Assembly (NCBI GenBank): GCA_027704905.1
Contig: CM051022.1
Coordinates: 10,553,969 to 10,617,968, forward strand
Length of the DNA: 64,000 nucleotides
Reading direction: 5' to 3'
Source of the DNA: Muraenolepis orangiensis
Lineage: Eukaryota > Chordata > Actinopteri > Gadiformes > Muraenolepididae
Shown piece after piece: positions 35,384-47,540 of the stretch (the first letter of the stretch is position 1; the number at the start of each line of letters is the position of its first letter). A program made the position numbers and the translations under genes. Under the pieces are notes generated by a model. That model was not told the origin of the DNA and ran no database searches. It was given only the letters and a program-made list of their open reading frames with translations.

Positions 35384-37705
35384 GCAAGAGAGAGAGATAG
35401 GCATAGAAAAGAGCAACAAAAAGAGGAGGAAAGCAACCGGTAAAAAAATGAATTAATAATAATAATAGGTTTTCAAAAATCCACAAAACACCGAAAAATG
35501 ATCTGCCTTTGACAGTCACATCTATTTGCACTGTGGTGACTCACGGAAATTACACCAATAATACACTGAAACACAGTCAGGGTGAGGCCTTTCTTCGGCG
35601 TGGAAGAAAGAGAGCGGTTTGTGCAAACCGACGCTGGTGTTGTTACAGACCGATACCAGAGAAGGTCAAAACACCCAAACCGTGGGAGCACACGCCACAC
35701 GTTTCCTTTATTCTGTTTCAGTCGTTTCTCCCCCCCCCCCTCCCCCTCCTTTTTGGCACACGCTCTCCCACATCGGTACCATTTGTTAGCGCTTTCCCGA
35801 AATCGCTGACTCCCCGAGACTTCCCATTTCAAACAACACTTGAGGTTTGTTTACTGGATTGCAAATCTCTCTTTCTTTTTCCTTGACTCTCTCCCCCCCC
35901 CCCCCCCACAGTTTGAAATGTCTCCAGCTAACGTACGCTAACCCCTTTCATCCAGAGTGACTCATCTCAAGAGGGGTGAGTTGTGCGCAGTGCCGCGGGT
36001 CCGGGTCGCGGTCGGTCGGACAGCATGCGTCGAGGAGAAGGGGCGTTAAGGGAACAGAGCGAGCGGAGGGTTTTGGCGAGGGTCACTGGCGACACAGCGT
36101 TGACCACTGGCCCCTTAAGCGACTTCCTCTCAACTACACTCTGGGGGGGGGGGGGGTTAGAATTTTTGGACTTGTTTTCCTTCGAGGTCGGAGCTCAGGA
36201 ATAGATCCGTACACCGCCTTTACAGAATACACAGGCGCCCGTCTAAAGCTGGCCGTCTCTGTGTCGCGGCGGCGGACATTCGTGAAAGAACAAAGCTAGT
36301 CGCTAGTACTCAGAGACTACAGGAGAGCAAAAACCATGCCTGTAATACGGGGGTTTCACGAAAGGAAAGCAGGATGGAAAACCGGACACAGAAAAGTCCA
36401 TGTATTTTTTTTAATCGCGCCTTGTACAACGATAAATACATCTTTGTCTTTTGCCGTGCATTTGAACCTTCGACCCACTCCCGACAAACATCCATACATG
36501 CGATGTATTCCAGTCCTTTACTGCGTGTGGCCAATGTGTACGCTAGTTATAACGCTTTAGTACTATTGCGTCATTTAGCGAGTTGCTTTTTGCCAAAGTA
36601 ACATTTTTTTCAGATGCATAATTTCAAGGGCCCCAGGTGTGATGTTGACTAGCCATTACAGGCTATGTCAAAATCAAGTGGGAGGGTTGTGTGATGGATC
36701 GAACAGGCCACCGGCTCTATCCAGTGGAGTGTACACACTGGCAGTCCAGATACAACTGATCCTACTGCTCGGTCCACCCCTGATGTTGACGAAAGGGGCC
36801 CTAGTCTAAGGAACAGGTAGGCTTGCTCATGGACGCCCATTGCCTACAAGTTCACTGCCAGCGCGTATTAGGGATCAAACCCAGCCCATTTTCAGCTAGG
36901 GAAGTCAATCCAAGAAGAGACGACATGCTGCCAGACATGCAATGAACTGATCCCCATTGAGTTGAGTTCCGCCACCCAGCTCGCGTTGAGAGAACCAAGA
37001 CGGAGCCAAGATGGCCGCTAGGTGAATGAAGGCCCCATTGTGTGCTTTTGAGGGGACGATTAGAAAAGGGCCCGCGCTAACAGTTGGCCGAGGCAAATTT
37101 AAAACTTGTACTTTTTCTTGTCCTCGGGAGCAAGCGGGGCCCGCATCTCTCCGCACCACCTCTTGATACCAAGCGGATTTATTCATCGATTAAATATGCA
37201 CCGCACACTCGCATTATGTTAGGGCAGTTGACCCCTTTATAGGGCAGGAAATTATTATTCAGATCCTCAAAGGTGCAGTTCCCTTCTCATTTGAAATGCA
37301 CTACCTGAGTCGACGGGGTGGTTGGGGGGGTGGGGAAGAGAGGTGAGGGTATTGGGCTACAGTTAGCTTTTGCGCATTTGCGTCCATCTCCTTCCCTGCA
37401 AAAAGCTACAGGCCAGACTGGTTGATTGATTCAAAAAATAAATAAAAGGGGGGGGGTTATCCTAAACGTAAAGTCCGGGAGTAGTTAGAGATGAGGCACG
37501 AGAAGACACAGCCGGGTAGGGGCAGGGGGGGGGGGGGGGGGTTCAGGGAACTGTTTAGCTCGCAGGTAGACATAGCGACCGCTCGTTTGGGGGGGGGGGG
37601 GGGGACGTCAACAACAACAACAAGCAGCAGCAGACCATTAGTTTGGCGGGTCCCATCTTCCCGATTTGCCTCTGCGTGCTTCTGTGGGCACCCATGTACA
37701 AAAAG

Positions 37706-37922
<217 letters not shown>

Positions 37923-38468
37923 GACAGCAGGCTAATTAAGCGGTTGCGTAGAAGAGCCATGCCTGTCTGTCTGTCTTTCTGTCCATCTGGCAGCTGTTCT
38001 GACAACCCCTCGGTTCACAACTCGGCCTCCCACGCAGCGAACACACACCCACCCCTCGCACGCAACACATCACATGGTTGTGTGTGTTTAAGCGTGTGTG
38101 TGTGTGTGTGTGTCCGGGGTCCGTCACTGGGTGCTAACGGCGTACTGCTAGGATGAAGATATGTATATAAAGTGCTCACATGGGAGGACGATGCACACAC
38201 AATGCCAGTCACCAGAAGGAATACACACACACTACACGGTGGCTGGTTTGAAAGGCTGCGACGCATCCAGGGGTAATTAGCCATGCACTAAAGAGGAGTG
38301 TCAGGTTCAACCTCTGCTTACAACCCTGGATGTTTTCCACAGTCGGAGCTGATCTCTCTCTCCAATGATGATCATGACTTAAGTGCCACTCATTGCTATA
38401 TGCTGGCTAGGGTAAATATCAGTTACATATGAGAGAACATAGTACATAGTGCAAGGAAAGTGCACAAG

Positions 38469-38621
<153 letters not shown>

Positions 38622-39124
38622 TAAATACATGCGTGGGTGCCGCCAAGGTCTGTAGGGTAATTAAATGCGTTGCCCCTAGCAGGTGTCGCTGTGTTTAGCA
38701 AATTTGTATCAGGAACAAGTAATGCAATGGATTTCTGCAGGGCAATAAAAAAGAAAGACTATAAATGCTCGTCAGGAATGCATATTGTTTTGGTTTACTA
38801 AACTGTTTCAATGTTCACAGGGGGAAATATATATATATACACAATTCGGTAGCAACCTACAATAACAAAACCCCCAAAAACATGGAGAGGAGGAGGAGGG
38901 GGGGGGGGCTACGCAATAACTAGTCAATACTGCAAAAGTGCAGTAGTAATAACACACCGTTCTTTTGACCACACACACACGAAGAAGACACACACACACA
39001 CACACAAACACACAGAAGATGATGAAGACACGGAATGCCACCCTGGAGAGAGAGAGAACACACACACCCACACACACCCTTTTGGTGCGATGTCAATAGT
39101 GTTATTATTATGTGTCCTCCTTAC

Positions 39125-39253
39125 CTTGTGGACGTCCCTTTCCTGACATCGCACATCATGCACTTGAAAGCCTCCGCCGTGTTCTTGTAGGTGCACACGC
39201 TGCAGTCCCAGTACCCCTCGTCTGAAGAGAAGGGCTTCGGTTGACGCTTCGGC
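39125..39253 (-). CDS. YAF2: YAF2 coding exon 2 (zinc finger)
   Basis: Completes Arg9, then PKRQPKPFSSDEGYWDCSVC and TYKNTAEAFKCMMCDVRKGT, ending in phase 2 at ACAAG|GTAAGG. The spacing W-x-C-x2-C-x10-C-x2-C is the NZF/RanBP2 finger. The extra F17 is unlike the human PKPSSDE and comes from in-frame sequence. The acceptor is TTTTGTTTCAAAG. Confidence 0.97.
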
Positions 39254-39571
39254 CTTTGAAACAAAAACAAACCAGAGAAACAAAAAGGAGGGAAGGGAGG
39301 GAGGGGAAGGGAGAGAGAGGGAGGGAAGGGAGAGAGAGGGGGGGGGGGGAGACGGGATGAAAGAGACGGAAATAAGTGAGGGTTTTTTTTATTATTCATA
39401 TCCGTATAATAAATAGCATCCCACCGCCGTGGTGGGATGGCGTAACAATTCCAAGATTCAAGGGTTAGCTTATCGGATAAGGAGAACATCAACCCCCCCC
39501 CCACACACACACACACCATACACCCCCCCCACCGAGCACTGTGATCCGACATTGTAATTGGCGATACGGTT

Positions 39572-39742
<171 letters not shown>

Positions 39743-39905
39743 GAAGGACATTTAGCGCGAGGAGAGGGAGATAAGGAGTGAGAGCGACCGTTGAGAATTC
39801 CGATTTTTTTTTCCCCCTCTTCTATGTGTGTGTGTGCGCGTTCGCGTTCGCCGTCCCCTTTTCCTTCGGTTCGGGTTTTTAGCAATAACTCGGCGGTTTG
39901 TTTAC

Positions 39906-39931
39906 CTTGTAGGACTCCTCTTGTCGCCCAT
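39906..39931 (-). CDS. YAF2: YAF2 coding exon 1 (start)
   Basis: ATG at 39931. It reads MGDKRSPT plus AG of Arg9, then CAAG|GTAAAC. The same short first coding exon (MGDKKSPT) is known in vertebrate YAF2 and RYBP, and this fixes the start. Confidence 0.95.
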
Positions 39932-39934
39932 GCC

Positions 39935-40200
39935 CGACGGGGTTGGTGTGAAGGTGTTGAAACGAGGATAGTTCCCTTATTATTTTGACTATTAGTAGTA
40001 TTATTATTATTATTTTTCCGTTCAAAGAACCGACGACGACGACGACGCGCCTTGTGCCGCTCGGCTTCCTTCCAGCTGTCGTGGAAACTCCGGGTGTTGG
40101 AAAACCGGTCACGTGGTCCGCCCCCCTCGACCAATCAGAGGCCGAGCCGTTTCCTTTCCTTTCCCTTGGAGCCCGGAGTCTGAGCTGACGTCCTTCTCGA
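39935..40200 (-). promoter_or_regulatory. probable YAF2 promoter
   Basis: CpG-rich DNA just upstream of the start codon, with an inverted CCAAT box (CCAATCAGAG on plus, 40131-40140), an E-box CACGTG at about 40110 and GC-rich CCGCCCCCCTCG. No TATA box. It also contains a short GAC/CGT repeat near 40033. Inferred from position and motifs only. Confidence 0.55.
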
Positions 40201-40598
40201 TGGTCCCTCCCTCCCTCCCTCCCTCCCTAAACCACCGCGATCGCACGATGCCCCCTTGTACGTCGTCGTCGTGGTGGTTCACAATGTCACAACCTTGCCC
40301 CCTCCTTTTTGTTACGTCTCCGCATACGTTATCCCTTTATACTCGTCGTTTAATCCACCCCCCCCCCACCAGATCGACTTCAACCACCACACCACCGGGG
40401 AATCCCCATCGCTGGATCTCGGTCACCGGACCCCACGACCTCGACCCGCCGGGGCCTTCGGGGGGGGGAGGGCTCTGGGTGCTCAAGTGTATTAGATATA
40501 TTAGATAATATAAAGTACCTACTGTACACATCCCCTTTGGGAATGGATTACCCGGTGGATACAGTTCACTGTATTCCCATCACATTGTATTATTCATG

Positions 40599-40740
40599 AG
40601 TTTCCGTTCCACCTTAAAAACGAGAACCGAGTTGCCGTTCCACCTTAAACGAAAACCGAGTTCCCATTCCACCTTAAACGAGAACCGAGTTCCCGTTCCA
40701 CCTTAAAACGAGAACCGAGTTCCCGTTCCACCTTAAAAGG
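40599..40740 (+). repeat. about 30-bp tandem repeat, five units
   Basis: Unit GTTCCACCTTAAAACGAGAA plus CCGAGTTCCC, five copies, with diverged relatives continuing to about 40930 (TTTCACCTTAAATAAATG, GTTACACCTTAAATGC). Confidence 0.9.
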
Positions 40741-40964
40741 TCGATCGTGAATCGGAGGCTATATGTCAACTCCCCGCTCGATGTAGTTTAAAATGACAGT
40801 CATATCTAATATCACATTGTGTGATTCAGAGTTTAAATGATTTAAGGAGTGGTTTCACCTTAAATAAATGCAATACCGTACTACACAGTTTAAATGAGAA
40901 CAGAGTTGTTACACCTTAAATGCAATAAGCAACACCGTATTATTCGGAGCAATGAAGATCTTAT

Positions 40965-41150
40965 ACCTACTCATTTTATACCTGTTTTCAGTAGTATTTT
41001 TTTTTAGTAGACAGTTTTTACATATTATTCAACAACTGTACATTATATATTACGATGCACTTCACTGCAACATTTGCACTCAGGTTAGATGCCAAATTAT
41101 CTTTCGCTGTACTGTACACTGACAATACATTTGAATCTAATCGAATGAAG
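40965..41150 (+). repeat. dispersed repeat III tail copy
   Basis: Contains TTACGATGCACTTCACTGCA and ACTGACAATACATTTGAATC, shared with 43985-44095 and 47081-47127. Between YAF2 and ZCRB1 (39932-41627) no gene was seen. Confidence 0.65.
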
Positions 41151-41394
41151 ACTATTGGGGAATGCTTGCTTTCCTCCCCATGAACGCACAGAAGCACAAT
41201 GCTGACTGTAAGGGATTGGTTCAGGGATTACTTCAACCTGGACCCTAATTTCCCATCATTTGGGTTTTTTAATAATATAAATACCGACATGTCATGGTCT
41301 TACTATCAATACTTTCCCACAGGAGCTTCAAGTGTGTATTTGATAGTACATTAGTACATTAAATACAGTACAGTTGAATGTTTTCTATTAACAG

Positions 41395-41400
41395 TTTATT
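41395..41400 (-). promoter_or_regulatory. candidate ZCRB1 poly(A) signal
   Basis: AATAAA on the minus strand 228 bp past the ZCRB1 stop codon. It is the first canonical hexamer after the stop that I noticed. Confidence 0.5.
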
Positions 41401-41627
41401 TGCCAACCTAAAAGAAAAAAAACATTATTTACATAGAGAACATTTGAAATAATGGCCGGCTAAACGTGGAAAAGGGCACATTTGTACAGTTTATATGTGA
41501 ACCACCAGTTTTCCACAGTGCTGACACATCATTAAACGGAATACATATCACAAAATTTGGGCATTCAATATACATTTGTCGATGTAGACCGCAGTTCACA
41601 CATCAGCCCAGGACCTCCACCACACGA

Positions 41628-41783
41628 TCAGTCGCTGAGCTCCTCTTCGTCACTGAAGTAAGCACTCTTCTTGATCTTGGGTTTCTTGGAGGGATCGGAT
41701 GTGGAGGCTTGAGAGCCATCGTCGTTAAGAGCCGCCGCTGCCCTGTTCCTCCGGCGCTGCTCCTCGCTGTCCATGCGAGCTTG
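41628..41783 (-). CDS. ZCRB1: ZCRB1 coding exon 7 (C-terminus and stop)
   Basis: 52 codons in phase 0 after TTTCATAG: QARMDSEEQRRRNRAAAAL, then PSKKPKIKKSAYFSDEEELS and D-stop. The terminal KKS.YFSDEEELSD is a signature of ZCRB1. Confidence 0.96.
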   Translation of the reverse strand, partial: QARMDSEEQRRRNRAAAALNDDGSQASTSDPSKKPKIKKSAYFSDEEELSD

Positions 41784-42019
41784 CTATGAAAGACACACAA
41801 ACACAGAGAAACATTGAGTGGCGGCAGCGCCTCAACACATTTTGAGTTTGTGGTAGTGTTTAGGTGGTGCAGGGAATGCAACGGAATCCATCCAGTTCAT
41901 TCACACTTAAAGCTGCTGTAGGAAAGTCTTGATAGTTAGTAATGTAAGAGGGCAGATGAGAGAGAAGATTTAGAAAAAAAAATAAGCAACTCAAAAATAC
42001 GGTTTTAGATTCAAGATTC

Positions 42020-43860
42020 AAGAATTGATTCAAGATTCAAGAATTTGATTTGCCATTTGCAACAAGTACAATGGAATGCTTACTCCCCATTCCCTCCTGC
42101 AGTATAACATTCTACAAAACAATACTATAAGAAAAGTATACTTTTTAATACTATAAAGAAATTAACATAAAAAGGACAATTAAGTGATTGATGGATGATA
42201 AGTACATGTGTTATATTGTGCAAAAGCATTTAAAAGCATTTTAAAGTGCCAGAAGTGCAGCAGCATCATGAATACAGCGCAGTATAGTTTAGAACAGTGC
42301 AGTAACTGTAATGAGTAACGAATATGAGTCCAGAAAGTTCCAGCAAAGTACGACAGTGTAATGTTAATGACAATGTTATGATAGTGGCAGCACTCCTAGC
42401 AGTTCAGTAAGCGCACTGCCTGTGGATAAAAACGATCTTTGAACCTGGTAGTCCTTGTACGGATGCTGTGTAATCGGCGACCAGACCGTATGGGGGGAGA
42501 AGAGATGGTGCCCAGGGTGGTTGCGGCCATTAGTGATGGACATGGACTTCTTCCTACATCTGTTCCTAAAGATCTCCTCAATGCATGGAAGTGCACACTC
42601 GATGATCTTTTATGTCGTCCTCAGGACCCTCTGGATGGCTTTTTTGTCCCGTGAAGTGGTGTTGCCGTACCACGCAGTGACGCCACTCGTCAGGACGCTC
42701 TCTACAGTGCCACGGTAGAAGTTCACTAGCCACCGTTGGCCTATTCCACTTTGCCCGAGGCACCGCAGGGCATAGAGACGCTGGTGTGCCTTCTTTAGCA
42801 TGACTTCCACCGCTGTACCATCCAGGCTGATGGTGGAGTGGATGCCCCGGTGGCTCCTGAAGTCCACGATGAGCTCCTTAGTCTTGCTGACATTCAGTGC
42901 GTCATCCTCGCTTATCAGTCCGATGACTGGTGTCGTCAGCAAACTTGAAAATGTTATTAATGCTGTGCGTGGCAGTACAGTCATGTGTGTACAGCAAGTA
43001 CAGCCTGGGACTGAGGCAGCAGCCTTGGGGTGTTCTGATGTTGAAGACCAGAGTGGATGAGATGTGGCTGCCTTCCCTGCCTTCACCCTCCTGAAGGTTC
43101 TGCGGATCTCGGACTCACTACAACTACAGTTGTAGAACGTTGTCCTGTAAATGTTCAATTTGTTGGTTGGCTGAGAGTTCCCCCTTTCAAAGCGAGCGTA
43201 AACTATGTTCAGCGCGTCTGGTAGGTTGGGGTCGTTGTTGGTGACTACCGTTGAGCTCCCCTTATAGTTGGAGAGGACCCTCAGACCTTGCCAAATACGT
43301 CTGGTGTTAGAGCCCCGGAACTGTAATTCCAATTTGTAATCCAATTTACCCTTCTTGATGGCTTTTCTGAGTTCATTCAGCCTTCTTGTAGTGATCGGAG
43401 TCGCCGGTTGTGAAAGAGGTACTCTGTTCCCTTAGTTTGTTCCGTATGTCAGCATTCATCCATGGTTTGCGGTTCAGGAATGAGCAAACAGACCTGGTCG
43501 GGATGCATTCCTACACTAGCCTGTTAATGTATGCTGTGACATAATCCGCATACACATCCAGGTCAGTGGTCTTGAATACACTCCAGTCCGTGATTTCCAG
43601 CGACGCACGTTCTTTACAACTGTGGGCATGGACTTCCACTTCTGTTTGTAAACAGTAAGTAGAAGCACGGAGGCGTGGTCTGATTTTCCGAAAAGCCAGC
43701 CGTGCAACAGCGCGATAAGCATGCGTAATGGTGGTATAGCAGTGATCAAGAGTCTTGTTGTGTCTTGTCGGACATGAGATGTGTTGATAGTAATAGATAG
43801 TAGATAAGGGTTGCATTCACGCATTTGTGGTGGAGCTATCCTAACACTGTGCACAAATGG
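42020..43860 (-). mobile_element. degenerate CR1/L2/Rex1-type LINE
   Basis: Minus-strand pieces of one ORF2, in order: an endonuclease-to-RT linker with HISCPTRHNKTLDHCYT (near 43750), WQGLRVLSNYKG (43290), DALNVSKTKELIVDFRSHRG (42870), and the terminus FKDRFYPQAVRLLN (42400). Stops and frameshifts break it and most of the polymerase core is deleted. The 3' region ends in ATTCAAGATTCAAGAATT-type tandem repeats near 42010-42050. It sits in ZCRB1 intron 6 in gene sense. Confidence 0.9.
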
Positions 43861-43984
43861 GATTGAGTGGCAAGAACAGATTCACCCAATCAGGGGGAGC
43901 CCATCTCAATCCAATGCAAAGGTTCACTGAGCCGGCTCATTTCTGACCATTCAGGGCATCTCTTTAGCCACCCACATCTTATTT

Positions 43985-44095
43985 AACCTCTGTACATGAT
44001 ATATTACCATGCACTTTACTGCAACATTGTACTGCTGTACTGTACTTGTGCTGTGCAATGACAATAAATGTGAATCTAATCTAATCTAATCTCTT
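43985..44095 (+). repeat. dispersed repeat III tail copy
   Basis: ATATTACCATGCACTTTACT, TGTGCTGTGCAATGACAATA and a TCTAATCTAATCTAATC end. Shared with 40965-41150, 47081-47127 and the inverted copy at 47135-47540. Confidence 0.75.
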
Positions 44096-44408
44096 CCCTG
44101 ATTGGTTTGGGGAATCCATCTTGCAGGTCAATCCCAGGTGCATGAAATGCAACACCTCTCAATGGCAATAAAGCTTAGGAAGGGGATTTTTTTTATGTTA
44201 ATTAGCTAAATCTTGCCATCTTCTACTGTTCCCGGTTCAGGTATGTGGGACAAAAGGTGGTTTATGGAAATAGGTTTAATATAGGTTTATTTGTTGACAC
44301 AAATACCACACTATTCAAATGAGTAGCAATTGTTTTTTAGTCAGTCGATATTCTTTCATTCTCTGGGGCAGAAAATGTTGATTTGTGACATACAAGATAG
44401 ATACTAAC

Positions 44409-44490
44409 CTGGAACGCTATAGCTTGACTTAGGCTGTCCAGGGCTGGATCTTCTCCTCCCTCTTCCTCACTTTCTTCTTCCTCTTCTTCA
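44409..44490 (-). CDS. ZCRB1: ZCRB1 coding exon 6 (acidic)
   Basis: One base completing Val147, then EEEEEESEEEGGEDPALDSL and SQAIAFQ, leaving in phase 0 at TTCCAG|GTTAGT. The acceptor is CCTCCATTAG. Confidence 0.95.
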
Positions 44491-44854
44491 CTAATGGAGG
44501 GAAAAAAAGGTTAGGACAAGAGAGATAATAATAATAGTCGTATGACAATTGGGATTCAAAATTAAGCTTGATTTAGATCGCATCAAAAAAAGCTTACAAA
44601 AAAAACATTTCCCCTTCTCCCGTTGTGTCACTTGCTGTACACCTACTAACCCCTACCTAAAAAACAAAAAATGACCTTCTCTCCTAAGCGTTTAATTCCA
44701 GCCCAGTTATTGTGCTGATCTTCCATTGTGTCTATACATTTTTTTATTTTGTGTGTATACCATAAGTTTGTCATAGGTGTGCTGTAATTTGCTCCATAAT
44801 AAAGCCTTATAATACACAGACTGGAAATTGAATGAAGTCGAGACGATCGCTCAC

Positions 44855-44961
44855 ACATGGTCGGTCTGCTGTGCTCTTTTCTTCTTCTTCTCTTTCTTCT
44901 TCGGTGGTTCTCGCTCTCCCAGCAGGTTTTTAGGGCACGCGTAGCTCAAGTGTCCCGCATC
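44855..44961 (-). CDS. ZCRB1: ZCRB1 coding exon 5 (second half of zinc knuckle, Lys-rich)
   Basis: Phase 0 entry after TTTTACACCAG: DAGHLSYACPKNLLGEREPP and KKKEKKKKRAQQTDH, then GT of Val147. The donor is CATGT|GTGAGC, chosen because it keeps frame with exon 6; using CAT|GTGTGA would break it. The zinc ligands H115 and C120 are here. Confidence 0.93.
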
Positions 44962-45327
44962 CTGGTGTAAAAGACCAGAATGTGAGACGGGTGTATGGGC
45001 CATCTCTTACTAAAGAGGATATACGTATATATATACACCCCACATTTTCATTGCCATTCATCACATCACTTTAACTGTAAAGACAGCACAGTCCGATCGT
45101 TTGAGGTCTTTGGAATGTGTACATGTACGACTTAAAAAAATCACATAATTGACATTGGAATCTTCATACATTCTTTTAAGTCTCATAAAAGATACACTTC
45201 AATATTGACACGGTAACGGACAAATGTCTGATACCGGTATGCTAACCCTATCCTAACCATGCTTAGAACTCGAACCTCACATGTAAATAAACGTCTTGCA
45301 GTACACGGAAAACACGGACGGACTGAC

Positions 45328-45435
45328 CCCACACTCGTAGCATTTTGTCTTGTCTTGGTAGTTCCGTCTGCGGATGAATTCTGTCGTCCGCCCGTTGTCA
45401 ACGGCGATACTCGCCTTCACCGTTCTGCCAAACAG
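45328..45435 (-). CDS. ZCRB1: ZCRB1 coding exon 4 (end of RRM, first zinc ligands)
   Basis: 36 codons, phase 0 both ends: LFGRTVKASIAVDNGRTTEF and IRRRNYQDKTKCYECG. It carries C107 and C110 of the CCHC knuckle. The acceptor is TTTCATTCAG and the donor TGTGGG|GTCAGT. Confidence 0.97.
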
Positions 45436-45983
45436 CTGAATGAAACAAAAAGGGGAGGAGCCTTTAATAATGGGAGGAGCACAGAGCCGTGCGTCACGCA
45501 TAACCCCTCATAACCCCTTGTTAAGGTCACAGATCGACAAATTCACTGCAAGTCACTATGTAACGTTACAAGAAAGGAACAACACAAATAATAAGGGTTA
45601 AAGAAAGGATAACCAAGGCCTTTGGATAAAAGCATCTACTGAATGACTCAGTAGTAAATAGAGTCATAACCTCCTGGGACATGATGAAAAAATAAATAAA
45701 CCCCCCCAAGATATATATATATTGGGGGGGGTAATATGTTGTTATAACCAACATCAATTAAATAGCCCAAAGTCACAATATGTTTTCACTCTTTGGCTAG
45801 ATTTTGCCAATACATTTTGTCAAGTAGAAGACATTTAGTCAATTAGCAGACATTTGTATCTGAGGCGAGTAACAAGTGAGGCTGAAAACAAAAGCATGAA
45901 ATCAATATTGGAGTACCTACAAAAACAACAAATAAGTGCTGCACAAAAACAGTTTCAAAACAGCTACTGATTATCTAGACTAA

Positions 45984-46252
45984 GGGGCAGTAGCTCAGTC
46001 TGTTAGGACTTGGACCGGAAGGTCGCTGGTTCAAGTCCCCGAAACACCTGGGCACTGCCGAGGTGCCCTTGAGCAAGACAACAGACCCCTACACTGCTCC
46101 CTGGACAGCTGTATATACAATAGCTGCCGACCCAGCTCCTAATACTAGGATTAAATGGAGTTAGAAGGAGTTAAATGCAGAGAAACTAATTTCACAATGT
46201 GTGTGTACATGTATGGGACCAATAAAGGAGGATTTAATCCTCCAGATTGAGA
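45984..46252 (+). mobile_element. SINE family B, near full-length copy
   Basis: Head GGGGCAGTAGCTCAGTCTGT (A-box-like) and GGTTCAAGTCCC (B-box), then GAGGTGCCCTTGAGCAAGAC, AGCTCCTAATACTAGGATTA and the tail CCAATAAAGGAGGATTTAAT. In ZCRB1 intron 3. Confidence 0.85.
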
Positions 46253-46407
46253 TTTTTTTAGACAAACAATTGCTTGTAGGCAGGAGAAAACAGTTAATAG
46301 TTTGGTTTCGATTATTCTAAAAAACAACATTAAAAACACACTGGTGGTCAGTTTGATGTTGGCTTCAAGTGAAGTTGAAGCCAAGGATGCGTTCACTGTA
46401 GTCTCAC

Positions 46408-46519
46408 CTGTTTGTTGTTTAGCGCTCGGGCACAGCTCTGGGCGGAATCTTTGTCCAAAAAGAGAACGAATGCCACGCCTTTACTCTGACGCGTCTCTTT
46501 ATCCTTAACAATTGTAACC
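46408..46519 (-). CDS. ZCRB1: ZCRB1 coding exon 3 (RNP1)
   Basis: One base completing Lys38, then VTIVKDKETRQSKGVAFVLF and LDKDSAQSCARALNNKQ, leaving in phase 0 at AAACAG|GTGAGA. It contains the RNP1 octamer. Confidence 0.97.
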
Positions 46520-46680
46520 CTTAGGAAAACACATAGCACATGTTAAGCCAATGTTATACATTCTATTTTATGAAATGATTTACTTATATTTACATACAGA
46601 CAGATGGTCGAGGACCACACACACACACAATACAGGTTGCTTGCCGTGACTTTACAGGCGTTTTCATGTGATGTACTTAC

Positions 46681-46709
46681 TTCACAACTTTGCCATACTT
46701 TGTGAAAAG
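46681..46709 (-). CDS. ZCRB1: ZCRB1 coding exon 2 (29-nt microexon)
   Basis: LFTKYGKVV plus AA of Lys38, between acceptor TTGTTTCAG and donor GTGAA|GTAAGT. It is only 29 nt but joins exons 1 and 3 in frame and matches the RRM of other ZCRB1 proteins. Confidence 0.95.
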
Positions 46710-46888
46710 CTGAAACAAAAACAAGTAACACATACCTAAGATACAGCACACTTGGGACTAGTATATAAAACAAGAACACAGATTTCATGGTAAAGTATTG
46801 ATTTGTATATACGGTTGTGTAAGGGTTGTGTGTATATATATATATATATATATATAGGTTGTGTGCTTTAAACAAATATATACAATAC

Positions 46889-46972
46889 CTTATGAAGATC
46901 GTTGTTAGTCAGCGAGAAGGGCAGATTCGAGACATAAACTGTGCTTTTACTTGGTGCCAACCCCCCGCTCAT
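46889..46972 (-). CDS. ZCRB1: ZCRB1 coding exon 1 (start, RNP2)
   Basis: MSGGLAPSKSTVYVSNLPFS then LTNNDLHK, phase 0 at CATAAG|GTATTG. The start at 46972 matches the conserved MSGGLAPSKS. An in-frame ATG nine bases upstream (46981) would add MSS. A possible acceptor, CTCAACAG, lies just upstream of that, so a 5' untranslated exon may exist. Confidence 0.95.
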
Positions 46973-47080
46973 GCTGCTCATGCATCTGTTGAGGCATTGT
47001 ACACATTGGAATAAGTGTGTTTATTGCAAATGCATAATAACATACCTAGTAGACTGTCTATACCTATAACCTATAACTAT

Positions 47081-47183
47081 ACTTGTGCTGTGCAATGACA
47101 ATACATTTGAATATAATCTAATCTAATAACGAATGCATAAGATTAGATTAGATTAAAATGTATTGTCATTGTACAGCACAAGT
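47081..47183. repeat. inverted pair of repeat III tails
   Basis: ACTTGTGCTGTGCAATGACA and what follows to 47127 is mirrored, imperfectly, at 47142-47183 after a 14-base spacer. Two retroelement tails face each other. Confidence 0.85.
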
Positions 47184-47540
47184 ACAGTACAGCGAAAATA
47201 ATTTGACATCTAACCAGAGTGCAAATAATGCAGTAAAGTGCATGGTAATATATAATTTACAGTTTAAATGTACAGGTTAAAAGACAGTCTAGGTATTAAA
47301 TGGGATATGAGCATAATAATAATAATAATAATAGGTATATGTATATACAGGTAAGAGAGTATTTAACAGGTAGTGATCAGGGGTATGCCGTTATTGAAAG
47401 CAGGATAACTATATATAAACGTAAAGGTATATACAAGTGACCATATATCAATGTATGGCATATATAAATGTATATACAGGAGTAGGAGCAGTTCTATCAA
47501 CAATCAATCTATCCCATGAACAGACCACGTACCGACAACA
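47135..47540 (-). repeat. dispersed repeat III, minus copy
   Basis: Starts with TAGATTAGATTAAAATGTAT and continues through TAACCAGAGTGCAAATAATG and TATTTAACAGGTAGTGATCA. It matches reversed 15640-15925 in its distal part. Confidence 0.7.

Larger units (their letters stand above)
41628..46972 (-). other. ZCRB1: ZCRB1 gene (coding span): U11/U12-31K minor spliceosome protein
   Basis: Seven coding exons (46889-46972, 46681-46709, 46408-46519, 45328-45435, 44855-44961, 44409-44490, 41628-41783) splice to 678 nt, or 225 aa; human is 217 aa. The RRM spans about 10-88, with RNP2 VYVSNL (12-17) and RNP1 KGVAFVLF (51-58). The CCHC knuckle C-x2-C-x4-H-x4-C is at 107-120. A Lys-rich stretch, an acidic run and DPALDSLSQAIAFQ follow, ending FSDEEELSD. 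Family knowledge: ZCRB1 is a component of the U11/U12 di-snRNP that recognises U12-type introns in the nucleus. It lies head to head with PPHLN1, as in other vertebrates. Confidence 0.97.

Noticed and set aside
35976..36299. CpG-rich open frame in YAF2 intron 2 as an exon or alternative promoter
   Set aside because: No recognisable domain or convincing splice sites; composition alone is not enough.
42610..43344. A 244-aa minus-strand frame as a host gene
   Set aside because: It contains the TKELIVDFR and RRLHS-type motifs of LINE ORF2 and is one of several broken parts of the same element.
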